Shown here piece by piece: positions 23,801 through 38,800 of a stretch of 64,000 nt of DNA (the stretch's first letter is position 1; each line of letters begins with the position of its first letter). The notes under the pieces are model-generated. The model ran no database searches, had not been told where the DNA came from, and saw only the letters and a program-made list of their open reading frames with translations. Source of the stretch: Bugula neritina (Eukaryota > Bryozoa > Gymnolaemata > Cheilostomatida > Bugulidae). The stretch spans positions 23,417,128-23,481,127 of the forward strand of contig OZ037767.1 of assembly GCA_964035545.1 (NCBI GenBank), written 5' to 3'. The translations under genes and the position numbers were made by a program.

Positions 23801-26800
23801 AATATGTAAAACAATATTTACAAAAAAGATTACAAGGCATTCTCCATTGAACACTTGAAGTTATACTAATATACATTATTAAAACCTTTCTTTTGTATAG
23901 CAGTTAAATATACCTGCTATAAGGTTCTATGTTTAATTTAGTTCCATGATAAAAACTTAATTTAAAAATTCCAACTACTTCCTACCAGCTCAGCTCTACC
24001 AAAGACCTATTCATTAAGTAAACTTGAATTAAAATTCCAAACAGAATGTAAGAAACATGCCACATTTAGTGAGCCCACTAACCTCTCTGTAGTTTCGAAT
24101 TCCAGCCTCTCTAAATGTGGGTTTGCATTGAGACTCCTGTGAATATAGAGTAGAGTAGTTAGTGTACAGTTCATATATGTCTATACCAACCATTATATTA
24201 TTAACACTACTTTACAAAGTAATAGAATGAAATAAAGAGAGAAATTAGAAATTAGAGAGGCCGATATATACTTGGCCTTGAAACAAAACTTGTGCACCAG
24301 AAAATGCTAGAAGAACAAAAGGTGTAGTGATTTCAAGACGAGCTATACATCTGCAATACATACTCTCTCCAGTTGATCAATACAGGCCAAGTGCACCGTC
24401 ATATAGCACGCACTACACTTCTTCCTGTCCCCCTGTTTCTGCAACAAATTTACAAAATACAGCTTTTTTAACAGCGATAAAAGAATTCAAAAGCATATAA
24501 AACAAGACACTATTTAGTTGATTGTAATACTAGTAACTGTAATATAAGCAGTGAGTGAGGACGAGGAGGAGGGAGGGAGGAGGGGGGGAGAGAGGGGGGA
24601 GGAGGGGGAGGAGAGAGGGGGGAGGAGGGAGGGGGAAGAGGGAGGGGGAGGAGGGACCTTATGAATGTAAAAACACCGAGAAACAACCTCGAACATTTAA
24701 GGCACCCTGCCAGCTCAACGCGGCCGAAGTTTTCTCATTGAAGAGCAGAACTGATGGAGAGGGGGCTGTCATTGCTTTGTAATGGCAATTATAAAGATAA
24801 GTAACTAGTAGTAAGAAATAGATATAATTGAGTAGTTGCTTTTTAAATACTAAACTTTTTATAGAGATATGCATGTCTTACTTTTTAGTTGAATTTACCT
24901 ATATAAAAATAACAACAGAAATAAGTTCTTGACAAGCACCTAACTTGAGGTGAAAAGCACCTAACTTGGGGTGACAAGCACCTAACTTGAGATGACAAGC
25001 ACCTAACTTGAGATGACAAGCACCTAACTTGAAGTGACAAGCACCTAGCTTCAGGTCCTTGTTTCAACAACACAAAAGTGAGCATGTCAGTCTCTCTTTG
25101 ACAAGCACAGCAGGATTCAACTGCAGGATGTGCTGGTCAAGGAGAAGTTTTACACTTACCACAATGCAGTCTCTCTCTGAGAGATAGCACGACTCCCCAG
25201 ATGAATAGTCACACCACAAATGTGCACCTTGTTTAGCATATTCCTAAAACATCGTAGGAAACAGATTTACATCTTACAACACACTTGATAACAACTTCAA
25301 ACTGTTAAATCCGAGATAGTATAGCAATCTGACATGATTACGAGTATACAGTGAATAACCGTGATAGGTATTTATTGAAGGTATCTCATATTCTAATCTC
25401 AACACTAGTGTCACACTTTTATAACTAGTTAAATAACGCATGCTGCACAGGGCTATTTACTGTGGAGAGAACAAATCCTAAAACATAGTTTATTTATAAC
25501 AAAATATTAAATAATGGTCTACAGCAAGCATTATAATTAAACATACAAGTAATTAATACTAGTAACTTGAACAGGCTAAACTGCAGTAAATAGTGAAAAG
25601 TAGGACTTGATATTTAATGGATATTTTCACAAAGCAGTAGAGAATAAGTAGCCCACCGTCCAGTCAACTTTACATGTCTCTATCACTCTGTGTTGAGATC
25701 TCAGATCCACCTCCAAAGTATTACCAGAATCTAACTTTATTTTGTTGTAAATTGCTCTCCTATAAAATGAATATTGGCATAGAAGCAGTAGTAGTAGGAG
25801 AAAGGTTACAGTATATTTAATATAATATATTATGTTGGTAGTATATTTGGTTATTGGAGTTGATATGAATCATTTAGTGGCTGACTAATTTCAATATTTA
25901 GCTGTTTTTAATTATTGTCATGATTGTGCATGCCATGCAAATAAATGTAGTGATTATATATATTTATTAAAACCATAAAAACATCAAAACCATGGAATAC
26001 ATATTTTTGAAAGGTCAGAAAAATTATCAACTGTAGATATAATTTGACTTAAACCAATAATGTTTACACATACTTTTCCTCAACACATTTTGGGTTAATT
26101 AACAGCAAGACTTGAAACATGAAAAACATGAAAACAAATATTATTTCGAGATTTCAAGACTTAATAGTTTTATTCAAGAATATTTTCAGCCAAAAACCTG
26201 ACCTTTTTAAAACAAGGAAACCTGATGCTATATGTTGAACATATTTTAAGTTTCAATAATATATAATATTCTACTAGTTGCAGAATGTTGAAGATAGTAT
26301 GTTTGTTGACTGCAGAGACATAACTTTAGTGTATGTTGAATTCAACTTTGAGTACAGTATTAAAGGAACTACAAAAACTATAAATATTATTAAAATGTTT
26401 TGGAGCCCGACTCTAATTTTCCTTAAGGTCACTTTGCCTGATCATAACAAACCAAACATAATCAGAAGGCAGTGTTTTTAACACAGATGTTGAAAAAATT
26501 TTGACACCTTCAGTACCATGGAATATAGTCTCAATTTATCATTATATCATTTCAAACCTAACTCTAATTTCAGTGAAAAGTCAACAATTGAAAAACCCCA
26601 ACTGCAAACAGATCAAAGCTACACACTTTCAATACATAGCATTGAACAAGCAGGGGTAATATATGTCTACAACAGCTTCCTTTATTCAGCTAAATGTGAG
26701 CTAAGAATGTGACTAAGAATAGAAATATAACATAATTTAGATCTTGAAGGATTGGAATTCTTGGTAAACAAAAAGGCATGACAAGGTACAGATATTTTGA

Positions 26801-29800
26801 TTGGCTAACTAAATATAGGTCACAGGCAACATGGGTAAACAGATTGTTCTATAAGCAGCACCAAGTTGGGGGTGACGGAGTGAAATAGTTTCAGATTCTC
26901 TATTTTGGAATTCTAAGTTCCAACCTATACCTCCAACTCCAAACTTGAGAACCCGCAAACTACTACACTCAGTCACCCCCAACTCGGAGCTGCTTATAGA
27001 AGCATTTTGGGTAAACTCTTATGGGTTGGGTACTACACAACACATAATGAATGGAAGAGAAAAGCAGACAGAACCTTCTACCACATGCAAATGAAAACTA
27101 GGCAGCATTCGGAATAACTTTACACATGAATTATAGCTAAAATAGTAATACATGATATACGACAATCCCATCAGCAATAGATTTGGTCTGACCCGTAGAA
27201 CTGCTTGCCACTTTACAAACCGGATAGATATTCCTGGAAATAGTTGTAATAAAAGACATGGGAGCAAAGGCTAGTTCACAAATTCTGAGTGCGTCGTATA
27301 CAGACTAGATCTACACAGATATTGTCCGGGTTAGCACATATAAAAGCTGGGTAAAGGCCATCAGCAACAGCAGCAGTAGCAGCAGCAGCACCAACACCAT
27401 GAGGTTACAATACACAATAGCTAAAGTCAGCTATAAGAAAGAAGACGTGGGCAGAAAAATAAGCTAGAAAGCATGCTAAAAATCGCTAGTGTACATACGA
27501 TTCGTCAGAGAGAGATTTTGCCGAAGCAACAGTAATGTTATCATCGGGTGATGTGGGCTTGCTGTGAACAAGAAGGGCTTCTCTGCAATATCAGTGAACA
27601 GTTAGACACATCTGCAAGTTGCAACCTTCCTACTATCTCTAAACAGTGACCCAAGTGGTAGAATTATCAGGAACAATCGCTTATAGCAGGCATGTTCATA
27701 GCCTAGCAAACAATATATACTAGAATTATCCTTTTTCTTTGTTGCACTAGACATGGTTTGATCACCTGCTATTGCTCTAATCGAAAGTCAAATAATATAT
27801 AGAATGAAACAAATGTTCAGGCTACATCCTGTTGTTGAAATGGAAATGAAGCAAATAACTTGAGTTCAATCATATTGAAAAATAATCTGTTTGCCCAGAG
27901 CCTTGCAATTCAAATTTTTAGAATTCAATCTCTGGATTTTAATGGGACGTACCATGGTTAGGCTTAACTTTACCTTTTATAGAGGCAATACTAACTATCA
28001 CACCTTGGCTTACCTACTGTAGTTACACACACAGTTCCTATATAATTACAACTTCAAAATATCAAGTAATTATATAGAAATTGTCTTCCTTTTAGAAACT
28101 GAATGAAAATTGCAATGAAAATGGTTCAATACAATAAAAACCTTGCCAAATACACTGCTAGCCAAAACTTAACCAAACAGATAAACTATCGAAGTAAGTT
28201 TTTGGAGAGGTCAACAATGAAAACTGTATCTTAGTTGGAGAATAGCAGTAAAAAAAATTGAATAACACATCGGAATTGTTTTTTATTGAATATGCTACCA
28301 CATACACAATGTTATACCTGAATTTTGAAAGCCATTAAAGCTAAATTGCATTGGGAAGATAACTTTTTGTGTGCATTTGTATAGGCACCGTTGAAAAATG
28401 CTTATAAATAAACCTAAATTTTTCTTATAAACATATTACATATAAATTTTGTCTTGACCATAGAAATAAAATATTACAGGGAGAATAGGCTGGTAATTTT
28501 GAAAAAAGTAGGGTGTACATTTTAATGCTTCAATTGGTAGGTACTGCTGCAAGTGGAAAGAAAGGTAGAAAATATACAAGTTTTTTCAAGTGTTCAAGTG
28601 AGCTAGCAACCATAATTATATGCACATACTTTTGAGAAATACACGTATTACCCAACACATCGCCTATTTAGATTTATAAATTTGAGAATAATACTAATTA
28701 TATATCTTTTTTTAACCTGTAAACCACAAACAGCATATCAAAACCAAATCTTTCAAAAATAAAACCACACTTGAAATAACTAAATAAAATAACTTCTTAG
28801 TGGGTGAGCTGACAACTCCAAACAACTGATTTCGAAACAAAATTGATAGCAAAAGTAGAATTTGATGACAAATAGACATTTTTCATCAAAAAGAGAATCA
28901 AGTAAAACTCCGATCTGACCGAAACCGCCACTTTGACCAGCTGAATAAAAGAAATAAAAGCTCTATAACAGCAGCTCACAGCAGAAATAGACAAACAGAC
29001 AGACAACAAACTCGCCACACAAAGCGCCTGCTAGAGTCTAGAGAACATTTGGTGGGCAAGCTCAGACACAGTGTATATGCTACTAGTTACACGTCACAGT
29101 CTAGTCATATGATAGAGTCACATAGCAAAGTATTCACATGACACAGTAGTCACATGACACAGTAGAGTCACATGATACTGTAGAGTCACATGACGCAGTA
29201 GAGTCACATGACACAGTAGAGTCACATGACACAGTAGTCACATGATACAGCAGATTCACTAATCAAGAATCACTACCGTAGGGCAGACAACTTCGTCAAA
29301 TTATGACAAACTCACTCGGAGTCGGCAAATTTTGAGAATGAGTGACATTTTTGAAGTCCATACATCAGCACGTCATCAAAAGATATTCTGCGACGTGACA
29401 TTCTTTGAGCAACAGCTCCTTTCGGCTTGTCGATTGTATCAGAGGTGGGAACATGTAAAGTAACAGCATTTGTGTAAAGATTGCACTTGTTTTGATGCTG
29501 TTGTTGAAACATCTTATCAACTTTAGAGCGCCTTGTACCAGTATCGCCTTGTAGCAGTGGAGAGCATATTGCGTTAGTGTCACCTTGTAGCAGTAGAGAG
29601 CACCTTGTAGAAGTGTCACCTTGTGGCAGTGGAGAGCATCTTGTAGAAGTGTCACCTTGTGGCAGTGGAGAGCACCTTGTAGAAATGTCCCCTTGTAGCA
29701 GTGAAGAGCACTTTGTGGAAGTGTCACCTTGTGGCAGTGGAGAGCACCTTGTAGAAGTGTCACCTGAATCAGATTCGTCAGTGTAGTTTGAGGAGACAGA

Positions 29801-32800
29801 ATAACTTTGCTGTGAGCTGGTAGGTACTAGCGTCTCTGCAGTTGATGGGAGATAGTCAGCTTCACTTTCGCTCTCACCAGATATTTGTGAATAAGTAAAA
29901 ACCAAATCTTTAGGTGGAGTTAATTTGTTGAATAACTTTTCTTGAGATGACGATTGTCTAGGCATGGTCTCTAATGACGTCTTTTCATTAACCAAGCTGG
30001 AATGGCTTGAAATATTATCTAAAAACATTTAATTAAAATATCCAACATTATAAAGCAGAACGTACAAGAGATATCAAGAGTTAAATGGCCAACAGTAGAA
30101 AAGCAAATTTCAGTAAGAAGAAAATGCTTTTCTTACCCCCTTCAGCAGAGAATAAAACCAGATCAGCGTGAGAGCCTACATTGTCATTAATATTGAAAGT
30201 AAATCTATTTTTAGAAGAATAACTAATTGTGTTTTCAGAGTCAAGTGCCAGGTCAAAACTTTCTTCGTCACTATTAAAGCTCTCAATACTGCTAGAAGTA
30301 TCTGAATCATAAGCAGCCGTTTCTTCCTCAGCCAATCTCGCCTTCTGCTCCGCCATTAGGATGCAATGTAAACAACTTGAAGATGCTGCTTAAAACAAAA
30401 ACATACAATTTTGTTGGCAAGTAACTTGCAAAATTATCAGTGTGATGCAAAATTAATAAACATCATTTTTATTTAAATACCGTCAACCGCTGCAAAAAAT
30501 TCATAAAGTGAAAATTTCCATTTGCTAACAAACCAGCATAACTTACTTTTACCTATAGTATAGAGTGTGGGTGTAGTAGGTGGTGTCGAGTGTTCAGTAT
30601 TGAAGGTAGACAGATCTGAATCGGATGAAGCTGCAATACTGGTCACACTGGCATTAGACAAGGAGTATGATGTTAGTTTGGCCAGCAGCTTTCTCCTAGC
30701 ACCAGCCAATAGACCGTGACCAGTCATATCTAGAGATCTAGAACGTTCCTGTCTTCGAACTGGCACTTCCAGAAGGGACAGCTACAGTATAGACCAGAAT
30801 GCATGACAGAGAAGTACAACAGACTCACTCAAAGCTGGCTCTCAATTAGTCTTAACCAGTCCCTTAAACTACTCTGCATGAAAATCAGTTGCAGTTGTAA
30901 AATCTCAGATCCAGGAGTCTTAAGTTGCTAAAGCTTTGCTAATTCTATCTTACATTTTAATATGAATAAAATGATTTAGCCCACCTGCGCCCCACTATAT
31001 TCCGATTTCCTGCCCTTCACAATAAAATTTAGTTCCCCTGTCCCCTCATCTGCCCTAATTGGTAACTAGTATTGAAGTCAAGGCCTTTACTCAACAGTTA
31101 ATAATATCTCGTCGCTGCAGATATAATGTATATACAAATGCAGTCCAAACAAAACTCAATTATCAATACTTTTTGTAATCAACAATAATTAGCTTTTAAA
31201 GTAGATCTGAACGTTGTATTGACTGTGTAATAGTTAAGTATAACAGTATAGCAGGATAACGTTATAGTGATATTTACAACCTTAGCATGTTCAATGCATA
31301 TATTAACTGTTTTAAATATATCACAGAACATGGGCGGTATTGCTTTCAAATAATTGAAAAAGAAACTCAAATTTAGTTTTGGTGCTCACATTGCCATAGT
31401 GTTTCTCTTAACGATATCAATTATGTCCTCACAACACATTCATAAGTGAATAACTTGAAATCAGTAATGTACCTGAGTCTATGATATTAGTAAAAAGAGC
31501 TTTTCAATGTCTTACCAGAAACAAAACAACTTTAGGAAATCGTAATTTGTTACAGTGCAGATGTGCAATAAACTCTGAAGGTCAATTATCACTTCTAGAA
31601 CTCAAGTCAAACTTAAAAGATTGGAATAATTCAAGTCTATAACAGAGATTTGGCTGATAAATACCGTCTTTCATATCACTTTACAGACTTTTTGCCATCC
31701 CAAAAAGATTTTCTAGGGCTAACTAGAATAAACGAAATATAAACGTGCTGAAAAACAATAATTGATATTTTAAGAAACTACAAGAACCTGCAATGGTATT
31801 AAACTAGCTAACTATATTAAAAATATAGAGCCACAGACTTCTAATGCATAGCCTTGGTATTGCATAATAGTTACTGTAGATTGTCAAAGTAATATGTTAA
31901 TGTCAATAACTCAACTATATTGCATCATAATCGCACATCATAGGACACCAACAGTGAAATAATCAATATAACATATAGCTGTGGCAATGACAGAGCTAGA
32001 AACAAGAACAAAACTTCTAAGGAAATGCTCAGCATAAAATAACCTGAGTAGGACTAGACATCAGTGCAATAGGCTATTGAGTACTGAGTTCAGTAGCCCA
32101 ACAATCACGGCTAAACGTAATGAGAAAGTTTACCAAGTTATTGACATGCAAAAAAAATCTATAAACAAAATAGAGGGTGTTTTTATAACTAAAGATGACA
32201 TCATAATTCAAAATTTTTTGTGTGCAGGTTATTTCAAACTTGTTAAAACATTTGTCTAAGCTGATTTGTATGACAAGCAACTAACAAAGTGTTTCAATTA
32301 AAACCCATGTAATAATTGAAACTCTCTAGTATCAGAAATCAAAGTAGTTGAATTTTTAGTAATCCTGCTGAATGTAATTGCTTGTGTCATATGTACAAAC
32401 TTTCTCCATAAGTTTACAGTAAAGCTTGCGTAGAAGTGAAAAGTTCCACTCCGAGGTTTTGCAGTCTGATTAGTGAACATAATACAGTTACTGCATGAAT
32501 AGTTCGCAGAACAAAAAAAGCTCAGCAGCAGTTTTGCTATTAGATTAATAGAGGTGGAAGTTGCCATTTTGGAGTAACTCACTAAATATGCATGTGCATG
32601 GACTAAACCTGAATAGCACTGACTTTAGAAAACTCGCTGACTCTGCATTATTTTGGTAAAAAGTAGACATTTAATACTATATGATAGTTTCATTTTACCA
32701 TAGAAAATGATTCAAAGCATTTATGCCAAGTAGGTTGGCTATCGCAGGTTTTGCTAATTTTAATTCAACAAATCAAGAAACTTAAAAATCCAAATTTTTG

Positions 32801-35800
32801 CAAGAAAAGTCTTAGTTTTTCAGTACCAGGAGTTTGTATTTTAGAAATCACAAGGAGTAACTCTCAAATATGTTTTTAAATGTTGGAAAATTATTTGCTA
32901 AAAATCTCACTGTGCTCTTAAAACATGTACAGCTGTTATTATATATTTTTCTAGAAGTGATGCTTACATGGTGAGAGCAAGTTGATGTTTGCAGCAGTTT
33001 TAATATACTTAATTTAATTTTGCTAGGAATGTCTATAGAGATTGCCTGGTATTTCTAGGTTACACAGAGGAATCAAATGCTAAAGAAATTGACCTTGGCT
33101 GTATAAATTCAAGATAGCACCTTTATAACTTGAATACTAACACTATATTATTAGTATCAAAATTTTACAACTGTAGCAGTAAAAAATTAAATTAAAATGC
33201 ATTTTATATACAACCCATCCCTGTAGACTTCTTGTACAAAAAGAAGAAAATAAAAACCCTTTCCATCTACTAATAAGTACTACAGTATTACATAATGGAG
33301 ACTTTTAATCATGCATGTATATTGAGAGAAAGTGGTGTTGAAAACTGCATTAAGTGAGGCAGTTTACAAATATGCCAGCTGGTCTAAACATTGCAATCTA
33401 AACAATGCAACATTGCAAAATATAGGAGGCCTATATGAACCAAAATGGTGCCTGAGTATGCAGTTTTCTATATTTAGTGAAAGAGTGACAGCATGTGGGA
33501 CGTGCATATAGGTTTATTGCCAATAAACATCTTCAAAACTGAAGCAGGCAGGCAAAGTAGTATTGGTAGCTTGTTTAATTAACACAACTGTAGACTGTAG
33601 AGCAATGTCTATTTTTAAATGACAAAAGTGGTAGGTGATATTGAAACGATTATATAATTATTCTTAAGTTTTAATGTGGTTTTTACAAGCAGTGACATCA
33701 ATCTTATGAAAGTTCTACTCAGTGCCTGTACCTGTACCAAGCAGCGGAAAGTGACCAGAGCAGCCCACTGTGTTACCTGTACATTTTGTAAAGGTATATG
33801 TACACTTAATAAAGGTAGATTTTGTAAAGGTATATGTACACTTTATAAAGGTAGATTTTGTAAAGGTATATGTACACTTTATAAAGGTAGATTTTGTAAA
33901 GGTATATGTACACTTTATAAAGGCAGATTCTTTAAAAGTATATGTACATTTTATAAAGGTAGATTTTGTAAAAGTACATCTTGTAAAGGTATAGCCTATA
34001 TGTATATTTTTTAGAGGTACGTGTACAATTTGTAAAGGCATATATGCACTTTTTAAAGGCATATATGTAAACTTTGTAAAGGTACAAGTACACTCTATAT
34101 ATGTTATCTATTTACAATACAGCACTATACACTATATCTATACCCTATACCACTATACACTATATCTATACACTATACCACTATACCACTATACACTACA
34201 TCTATACACTATACCACTATACCACTATACACTACATCTATACACTATACCACTATACACTACATCTATACACTATACCACTATACACAATATCTATACA
34301 CTATACCACTATACACTACATCTATACCCTATACCACTATATACTATATCTATACATACTATACTACTATACACTATATCTATACACTATACTACTATAC
34401 GCAATATAAATGCATATACCAGACTTACAGGCTTCTTATGGTGAAAACCCGTCTCATTCTGAGCAGAAGATTCGGGACAGTTCTCTATGGCAGGCATGCT
34501 GGGAGATCGAGACCTGGACAGAAGTTTGCTGAGGAGAGGCATATCTGCATACAGAAGCTGTGATTCTGCCTTCACCTACAAGATGTGGTCCTGCTAATGA
34601 TTGTCAAGCTATTATACCTATCAACTGTATATTGCAATTATAATTATAGTTTATAGCTTTTATTACGTCAATTCATCTACTGAAGAATATTGATATAAGT
34701 GTGAATGCAGTAGCTAATGCTTCGGGCAATGGAGTTTGAGTCAAAAATAACCTCAACACATTAGCAAGTTGACTGGGCACCTTATATGTACACTGCTACA
34801 GTGTCAACATTCTATGTACGTCTGTGTTAAGAGAGGAAAATTTTTAATGCAGTTCAAATATTCATTTAAACACCTCATTGAAATATGATGTACATATATC
34901 TAGATTAAATTTAAGCAAAAACACTCTACGAAATCATATAATATCTGCAACACACTATTTAAAAGTTCTAATTCACTACAAATTTTGGAGGCCGAGCCTA
35001 AGTTATTTGAACAAAAAAGAGCGTAGTTTTGGTTTTACAATTGCTCACTGTCATTTTATGGATTTGTCAAATGGCATTGTGACAGAGAAGTTAAGTAACC
35101 CCAGAACTTTATTGCAACGCTGGAATTGAAGATAGTGGTGCAGCCAGTGTCTTTTTGACTACCCAACTGTAGAACTCTAGCATTAGTCTAATGGAAGTAG
35201 GTAGATCTCTTTCAGAAAAAGGAACATAAAAACTCAAGTTCACACCCTCCTTTTAAGAAAGGAAATGTACTAAAATTACATTTAGGAGCATTTCATAACT
35301 ATTATCATTTTGAGAGGTAGTGGGAAGGCTTGAAAGTAATATATTTGTAAACTTCAACCTAGGATTTCTTTAAAAATCAGGGCAGTATTTGATATTTACT
35401 ATGCATCATTAAAAAATTGTGAAAGATAAATTATACTGATTGGCTAAGAAGAAAAAGGTAAAAGTTCACTGATGATTCATAAGGGTGAGGACAGAAATTA
35501 ATGCTGATAAGAAATTTACTATTACAATGAACTCAAAACATTAGCACCTGTGAACAGAACAAATTATAATGATACTACTAAAACGTTACTTATTTGATGG
35601 ATAACCATTAACACTATTCACTTCACACTACTCAACAACATAACCTTACAGAGCCAAATTAAACTAACTAGCTGTAGTAAACTGTATATGTGAAAACCAT
35701 TCAAATTCATCTCACCTAATCAGCATCACTCTTCAGAAATTCTAGTAAAGACTACTCAGTATACAGCACTATAATATAGTCTATACCTTACAACTATAAT

Positions 35801-38800
35801 AATAAGCTAAGGCAGCAGCTGAGGCAGAACGTGCTGTCAGCAGCCACTAGCATTAAACTGTACCTGTAGTTAAGCCTACCTAAGCTAAATTTACTATCAG
35901 CTCAAGATCTATGCTACAGTTTGCCTAAAAATGTTAACCTTTATAGTTTACAAAACACAAGGGAGTGTATTTATTCTCTAGCTAATAGTCTTGATGAGAA
36001 TACTCAACCAGTGCATTAAAATAGTGGCAGATCTTTCAAGTGTAAACAAAGTAATTTCTAAAAATATAATAGGAGGGTTTGAATAAGAAATAGAGAAGTT
36101 GCCGTTTACTACACTGTAGTAATACATCAATATTTTAAAGACTATATTAATAGTTAATTTAATGAATAACGGCGTATAATATAATTCATACATGTATAAT
36201 TTTTACTTTTAATTCTCTGGTTTATTCTAGGCTTACTCGTTCATTCAAGTATAAACATAAGTATGACTCAAGTATAAACACAAGTACCACTCAAGTATAA
36301 ACACACCACAACCTTTTGTATATTTTATTGAATAGATCAGCAAGATGAAAACTGTGTAGAGATTGGAAAGGTGACAGCTACCTATGTCTATGCCTTTAGA
36401 GCAGGGGTGTCCAACCTTTTCAGAGCCACTGAAACGAAATATTCTGTAAAATTCTGGCCAATCTGTAAAATTTAGCTAGAGCTGGAGGCCACGGCATCTG
36501 TATTTTTCAAATTACTTTTTTCCGACTTCCTATGAATCTTTACAGAATGAAGTCCCAATAACTACTGCCTGCTGCATGTATTGCTGCATGTATATAAATA
36601 AGGCATTGAAAAGGTGGTTTTTAACCTCTAATTCATGTGTGCAAAATAGTTGTATTTGCTATGCCTTTGAAGGCCACATAAAATTAGGCTGAAGTTTGTA
36701 TTCAAAAATGCTGTTTTCATGTAAAATTAATTTTAGGTTACACATTTGAAGCTGGAGGATAAATTTTGGCTGCTTTGCTCAGTGCTTGGATGAGCTTCTT
36801 TGCTGCAGTTATTAGTTCTTAAACATGGAGTTGGCCAAAACAAAAGTGGGTTCCAAAACAAACCAGATTGATAATCTGATGCTTAAAGATATTTTGTGTG
36901 GTTCACAAAATAGGATGTTAAGTTGATGCCACATTATCAGTATATTTATAGGAGTTATCTCACCACATAAAGTGTGACATTGTTTTTAGGAATTGTCTTA
37001 CATTTTAACATCTTTCAATTTTAGTCCATTGGAAAAAGTTTTGATCAAGAAGCATAACCTCATTGACGACTATTACATCTGAATAAATTAAAATTATTTT
37101 GTCTGTATGTACATGATGTCGAAAGCTTTAAAAATTATTTTTTCTGTTTTTGTAGAGGAAAACCAAGCTAAAGTCTAACAAAACCAGCTCCCATTGTTGA
37201 GAATTTTAAAAAATTACTCCAGCACTTTAATCTGACATAGATGTTAGTAAAATTTCAAACCTTAAAACAAGTTCTTGCGATCAACATGTTTGGCGTGGCT
37301 CTTGTACATACAACCCATTGGTAGACTAGATATAACTGAAGTCACAACTTTTATTAGTCCTTATATTTAGTCCTTTTCCCAGCTGCTATCTCATAGCTCA
37401 TAGGCAGTAATTACATCAAACCTAAAACAAACATTATGATTTACAATCATCTAGATACTTTTATTAACTAAAGATTAGGCTTAGAAGCAAAATGTCTAAG
37501 CTGGAGTTAATAGGAACAAGCCTGGATGTAAATTAAAAGTTGGGCCATAAGAATGGTTACAACTAGCTGGTACCCATGTAGTTGCTTTATACAGCTCACT
37601 AAGAGATACCAATACAACAGTGGAAACTTATCAAATATTTTTAATTTAGTGCTTAGCTACTTTATATACTTTCCATGAGTTTTTTTAATTATGTCATTAA
37701 ATTTTACCAGCTTTACAACAGTTAGTTCAAATGAACTACAGAGTTAAAAAATTAACTCAGTATAATTGTTAAGCACTTCATTACTAATTAGGTTTGTCAT
37801 TAGCCCAGATGTAGGCTTAAAACTCAAGATGGGTAGTCAAGCAGGTAAAAAGAGGTAATCAGTAACGTATCAAACTCTTGCAATTCAGCTATAGAAGAGT
37901 TGTCCTCACGTGTACAGACATATTCTGTCTACCGGTTTTAGCTGATTACCAAAATGTTTTAAATCAAAACACACAGTGCAAGTTTACTCTAAGCCTTTAT
38001 ATCCTATATTCTATAAAAACCCTACATTAAATTTAATCACAACTTGAAATGTTGAAATTTCTCTGCTTCTTCACCCAAATGTTAATCTATTTAGTAATAT
38101 CATATATTAGTGTTTTTCTACTTTCATAAAATCAGCAATTACTGGTTTATTTCTGTTTCATGCGTTAAATTCAACAGAAAACATTTAAACTAATAAAGTT
38201 TGGCTTTAGTTCCTTTCTGGTGCAAATGTTGAAATAACATCACTTGTTATGTTTATAAAATAAGTATATTGTGAAACTAGTTTTTACTGGCTACTATGCC
38301 GTCTGGATAAAAACAATAACCATAAATACTAAGTTACCCGCAGTTGGAAGATTAGCAGTAACAAACTTATCTTTGGCCAACTCATTAACCCCATGCTTTA
38401 TTCTTACTAGTTGGAAGTTTGTAGATTTACTAGTGAAATCCAACAACTGGTAACCAAATTAAATCTTGCTATGAAATACCATACCTTTAATTTCTCAGGT
38501 TGATTCGGACAGGAAAGCATTCCCATGGGTTAGCCAGACACTATTGTAGATACCAAGGTGATGCCGTCAAGCTGTATTTGCTGCTGTCTGACTATAACAG
38601 GTGTCATGTGACTGCAGCAGATGTCATGTGACTGCAGCTTGTATTGTGTAGCTTTAGCTAATGTCATGTGACTGCAGTTAATGTCATGTGACTGCAGTTA
38701 ATTTCATGTGACTGCAGTTAATGTCATGTGACTGCAGTTAATGTCATGTGACAGCAGTTAATGTCATGTGACTGCAGTTAATGTCATGTGACTGCAGTTA

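Noticed and set aside
24885-25085. Frame with repeated SSQVRCL residues
   Set aside because: Translation of the 21-bp minisatellite inside a kinase intron.
29365-29786. Alternative-frame ORFs over the kinase coding repeat
   Set aside because: Same 36-bp period effect; only the minus-strand frame with in-phase splice sites at both ends is supported.
33676-34062. Long frames on both strands rich in [11 protein letters not shown] or [12 protein letters not shown] repeats
   Set aside because: A 36-bp period keeps all frames open; this is an intronic minisatellite of the kinase gene.
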